Below, piece after piece: positions 6,974 through 8,745 of a DNA stretch of 8,745 nucleotides. Position 1 is the stretch's first letter. The number at the start of each line of letters is the position of its first letter. A program made the translations under genes and the position numbers. This DNA comes from Proteobacteria bacterium UBA6920. GTDB lineage: Bacteria > Pseudomonadota > Gammaproteobacteria > SG8-11. Where the stretch lies: NCBI GenBank assembly GCA_002448875.1, contig DKAS01000097.1, positions 8,784-17,528 on the forward strand, written 5' to 3'. The notes under the pieces were generated by a model. The model made no database searches. It worked only from the letters and a program-made list of their open reading frames with translations, and was not told where the DNA came from.

Positions 6974-7668
6974 GCCAAACTACCTTTGTCCAGAACGACA
7001 CAGCGATTGGCCAGGCCGGCCACCGCCTCACTGTGGGTGGCGATCAGCAGGGTCACCGCCAACTGGCGTTGCAATTGCGCGAACAGCGCCAGCACCGCGT
7101 CGCCGGTGTCCTGATCAAGATTCCCTGTAGGCTCATCGGCGAGCAGCAGCTGCGGCCGGTGTGCCAGGGCGCGCACGATGGCCACCCGCTGCTGTTCGCC
7201 ACCGGACAGCTGCTCGGGAAAACGGTGCGTCAGCGTGGACAATCCAACCTGATGCAACAGATCGCGGACAAAGTCCTGACTGGCGCGGGATAAGGCGCCA
7301 TTGATCTGCAGCGGCAGCAGCACGTTCTCCAGCACAGTCAGCGCTGGGATCAGGTTGAAAAACTGGAATACCAGGCCGATGTGGCGACGGCGAAACAACG
7401 TGCGCTGCCGTTCCGACAGGGTATCGATACGCTGGCCGGCGACGGTGATAGCACCGGCATCAGGCAAGTCTATGCCGCTGAGCAAATGCAGCAGCGTGGA
7501 TTTTCCCGAACCGCTGCGTCCCAGCAGGGCCACCATCTCGCCGGGCGCGATGTTCAGCCGCACCTGCCGTAGAACCGGATGCCGGTGTTCGCCGTCGCGA
7601 TAGGATTTTTCGAGATCAAGAACTTCCACCTGGGGCGCGACAACCGCTGCAACAGAATCGGTATTCAT
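6970..7668 (-). CDS. ABC transporter ATP-binding protein (LolD/MacB/YbbA type)
   Basis: The protein has 232 residues from the ATG at 7668-7666. That start is chosen because it overlaps the yjbQ stop as ATGA and is preceded by a GGATTGGG stretch. The reading frame extends further upstream to 7728, but that part would lie inside yjbQ. All ABC motifs are present: Walker [10 protein letters not shown] (50-58), Q-loop FQFFN (101-105), signature LSGGEQQR (154-161), Walker B LLLADEP (174-180) with E179 as catalytic base, and the switch histidine H212. Overall it resembles the LolD/YbbA/MacB exporter ATPases. It should form a dimer that drives the permease encoded immediately downstream, the two genes sharing a 4-nt GTGA overlap. 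It ends soon after the H-loop, which is normal for this class. Confidence 0.95.
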   Translation of the reverse strand: MNTDSVAAVVAPQVEVLDLEKSYRDGEHRHPVLRQVRLNIAPGEMVALLGRSGSGKSTLLHLLSGIDLPDAGAITVAGQRIDTLSERQRTLFRRRHIGLVFQFFNLIPALTVLENVLLPLQINGALSRASQDFVRDLLHQVGLSTLTHRFPEQLSGGEQQRVAIVRALAHRPQLLLADEPTGNLDQDTGDAVLALFAQLQRQLAVTLLIATHSEAVAGLANRCVVLDKGSLA

Positions 7669-8084
7669 CCCAATCCATGCACGGTAATGGTGATACGCCG
7701 CCGCTGGCCCTGCTGTCGATGCTCCCACAGATATACGCCCTGCCAGGTGCCCAGCGCACAGCGGCCCTGTTGCACCGGAATACTGATGCCGGCCTGGGTC
7801 AGCACGCTGCGCACGTGAGCCGGCATGTCATCGGGACCTTCGTCCTGGTGCCGGTAACGGGGATCGCCATCGGGCACCAGATCCGCCATGAAGGTTTCAA
7901 GATCCGCCCGGACGGTGGGATCGGCATTTTCACACAACATCAGGCTGGCGCTGGTGTGGTGCACGAATACATGACAGAGACCGGTCTCCACCCGCGCTTT
8001 CTTGACGGCTTCGTTGACGTTTTGCGTCACATCGTAGCTGCCCCTGCCGCGGGTGGTCACTTCGAAACTGACCTGCAGCGACAT
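7665..8084 (-). CDS. yjbQ: YjbQ-family protein (UPF0047, secondary thiamine-phosphate synthase)
   Basis: The 139-residue length and motifs match the YjbQ/UPF0047 family: VFVHHTSASLMLCENAD (about residues 39-55), GPDDMPAHVRSVL (83-95) and LGTWQGVYLWEHR (111-123). The conserved His and Asp/Glu residues of these motifs line the family's putative metal site. E. coli YjbQ can weakly replace thiamine-phosphate synthase, but the normal job of the family is not settled. The start at 8084-8082 follows a strong Shine-Dalgarno, GAGGTGA (positions 8094-8088). The gene is first in an operon; its TGA overlaps the ATG of the ABC ATPase (ATGA), so the three proteins are probably made together. Confidence 0.95.
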   Translation of the reverse strand: MSLQVSFEVTTRGRGSYDVTQNVNEAVKKARVETGLCHVFVHHTSASLMLCENADPTVRADLETFMADLVPDGDPRYRHQDEGPDDMPAHVRSVLTQAGISIPVQQGRCALGTWQGVYLWEHRQQGQRRRITITVHGLG

Positions 8085-8116
8085 AAATCACCTCAGTAAT
8101 CAATGATCTGGCGGAA

Positions 8117-8145
8117 AGTGTAACGAGGACCTGGCGGCACCACAA
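8117..8145 (-). promoter_or_regulatory. weak candidate promoter for the yjbQ-ABC operon
   Basis: On the minus strand, TTGTGG (8145-8140) is followed by a 17-nt spacer and TACACT (8122-8117). The matches to consensus are only partial (3 of 6 and 4 of 6), but the position, 33 nt upstream of the start codon, suits a first gene. Confidence 0.35.
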
Positions 8146-8220
8146 CACGGGACCGCGATTTGGACTTAAGACTCAGGAAATAACACGGGGTAAATCAGCA
8201 AGATAGCTCCGACGAAGCAG

Positions 8221-8256
8221 TTACCTGGCACGGTATTCGCAAAAATTTGCCGGTAA
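8221..8256. repeat. imperfect inverted repeat in the intergenic region
   Basis: TTACCTGGCA (8221-8230) can pair with TGCCGGTAA (8248-8256) as nine pairs with one bulged T, enclosing a 17-nt loop. The loop side also holds a smaller AT-rich dyad, GCAAAAATTTGC (8239-8250). It lies between yjbQ and the small gene at 8360. It could be a regulator site or an RNA hairpin. No run of T follows, so it is not a clear terminator. The remainder of 8085-8359 shows nothing else I can name. Confidence 0.4.
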
Positions 8257-8359
8257 GGCCACGCCGGCGCTTAACACCTGGACGGCGGCGGCCGTTACAT
8301 ATCGTAGGGAGCAGGTCACCGAGGAATTAGCGTTTACTTTTCACTACGAGGGCAGTCAT

Positions 8360-8494
8360 ATGATGGGGTATCTGATGGAATCCGTGGTTCTGGCTTTTGT
8401 AATGGGCGGCATTTTCGGCGCCATCACCGCACTGCACCTGAAACAGCCGGAAAAAGTCCCGGTCAAAGCCCGTAATCGCAATCACCCCCGGTAA
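8360..8494 (+). CDS. putative 44-residue small membrane protein
   Basis: An ATG at 8360 (tandem with ATG 8363) is preceded by GAGGG seven nt upstream, a good Shine-Dalgarno. The frame encodes 44 residues ending at TAA 8492-8494. Residues about 4-27 are hydrophobic with a small-residue stretch (VMGGIFGAITAL) able to form one membrane helix with a GxxxG-like packing face. The tail after it is basic (Lys/Arg/His rich), which by the positive-inside rule suggests an N-out, C-in orientation. I do not recognise the family and assign no function. It converges with the SUMF1-like gene. The evidence is the ribosome site plus the coherent membrane-protein composition. It remains possible that it is a chance frame. 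Confidence 0.5.
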   Translation: MMGYLMESVVLAFVMGGIFGAITALHLKQPEKVPVKARNRNHPR

Positions 8495-8528
8495 CTCGCC
8501 GACGAGCGCGCGGCGGGACGCGGGTTTT
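8487..8528 (+). terminator. weak possible terminator after the small gene
   Basis: A GC-rich region can form a nested imperfect stem: CGCCG 8497-8501 pairs with CGGCG 8511-8515, with an outer CCCG/CGGG pair. It ends at TTTT (8525-8528). The stem is interrupted and the T run is short, so this is tentative. It overlaps the end of the opposing gene by two bases. Confidence 0.22.
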
Positions 8529-8745
8529 ACTTGGCGTCCGCCGCGCAACGAAAACCCACATCGCCGCTGGTCATGGCCGGCTCCGCGTATTGGCGGGCCG
8601 CGGCGCGAAATACTTCGCTGATGGCGTAGTGACCGATACCGCCGCCGCCACCGCGTATCACCCGGTTCTTTTCGCCAAACTCCGCATGCTGATAGGTGTT
8701 GCCGGGATAGGGTTGATACCACGAGTCGGTCCACTCCCAGACGTT
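8527..8745 (-). CDS. formylglycine-generating-enzyme-fold (SUMF1-like) protein, C-terminal part
   Basis: The frame is open to the right edge of the window, so only the last 72 residues are seen, ending at TAA (8529-8527). They carry the typical end of the FGE-sulfatase/SUMF1 fold: NVWEWTDSWYQPYPGN, a RVIRGGGGG loop in the place of the usual RGGSW, and a final DVGFRCA. In true sulfatase-activating enzymes two cysteines follow the RGG loop. Here that stretch (HYAISEVFRAAARQ) has none, and the only Cys is in GFRCA. It is therefore probably one of the many SUMF1-fold proteins with another role, such as a binding module, an EgtB-like or PvdO-like protein, or a part of a regulatory system. The N-terminal domains that would decide this lie outside the window. 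Confidence 0.85.
   Translation of the reverse strand, partial: NVWEWTDSWYQPYPGNTYQHAEFGEKNRVIRGGGGGIGHYAISEVFRAAARQYAEPAMTSGDVGFRCAADAK

Noticed and set aside
7669..7728. 20-residue N-terminal extension of the ABC ATPase
   Set aside because: It would lie inside yjbQ and does not resemble ABC sequence. The ATGA overlap start is typical of coupled genes.
8085..8345. TPP riboswitch upstream of yjbQ
   Set aside because: Considered because of the thiamine link, but the conserved CUGAGA-type core and the paired helices are not visible on the minus strand.
8327..8734. Minus-strand frame across the right end
   Set aside because: It is out of frame with the clear SUMF1-like coding sequence and its translation is Arg-rich without family features.

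Overview
The window looks like Gram-negative, GC-rich chromosomal DNA, most likely from a gammaproteobacterium. The supporting signs are a multihaem c-type cytochrome domain, an Omp85-type outer-membrane barrel, and the yjbQ plus FtsX-type ABC exporter gene set. The species cannot be named from the sequence. No rRNA, tRNA, CRISPR array or insertion sequence is visible.

Layout, left to right. (1) Positions 1-1401, + strand: the 3' part of a gene for a PQQ-dependent sugar (glucose/sorbosone-type) dehydrogenase fused to a dihaem cytochrome c module. (2) 1545-2186, - strand: a TetR-family regulator. (3) 2187-2369: an AT-rich divergent control region. It has two back-to-back sigma70-type promoters sharing one -35 element, and two related palindromic sites that are good operator candidates for the TetR protein. 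(4) 2370-4445, + strand: one uninterrupted frame joining a CPBP (Rce1/Abi-type) intramembrane protease to an Omp85-like outer-membrane barrel through an internal signal-peptide-like segment. (5) 8084-4460, - strand: a tightly packed operon of yjbQ, an ABC ATPase and a large FtsX/MacB-type permease, with 4-nt overlaps at both joints. (6) 8085-8359: a noncoding stretch with a weak yjbQ promoter and an inverted repeat. (7) 8360-8494, + strand: an unannotated 44-codon small membrane protein with a good ribosome binding site. (8) 8527-8745, - strand: the 3' end of a formylglycine-generating-enzyme-fold (SUMF1-like) gene that lacks the catalytic cysteines in the visible part.

How the parts may work together. 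The TetR regulator and the protease-barrel fusion appear to form a self-contained regulated module. One repressor could sit on both start sites and control its own gene and the fusion. The fusion would place a protease in the inner membrane and, if signal peptidase I cuts at the internal site, release a barrel for assembly in the outer membrane. The YjbQ-ABC operon is a separate unit, probably working on an envelope lipid, lipoprotein or small molecule. It converges on the fusion gene with only 14 nt between the two stop codons.

The strongest candidate for something undescribed is the CPBP-signal-Omp85 polyprotein with its TetR-controlled divergent promoter.
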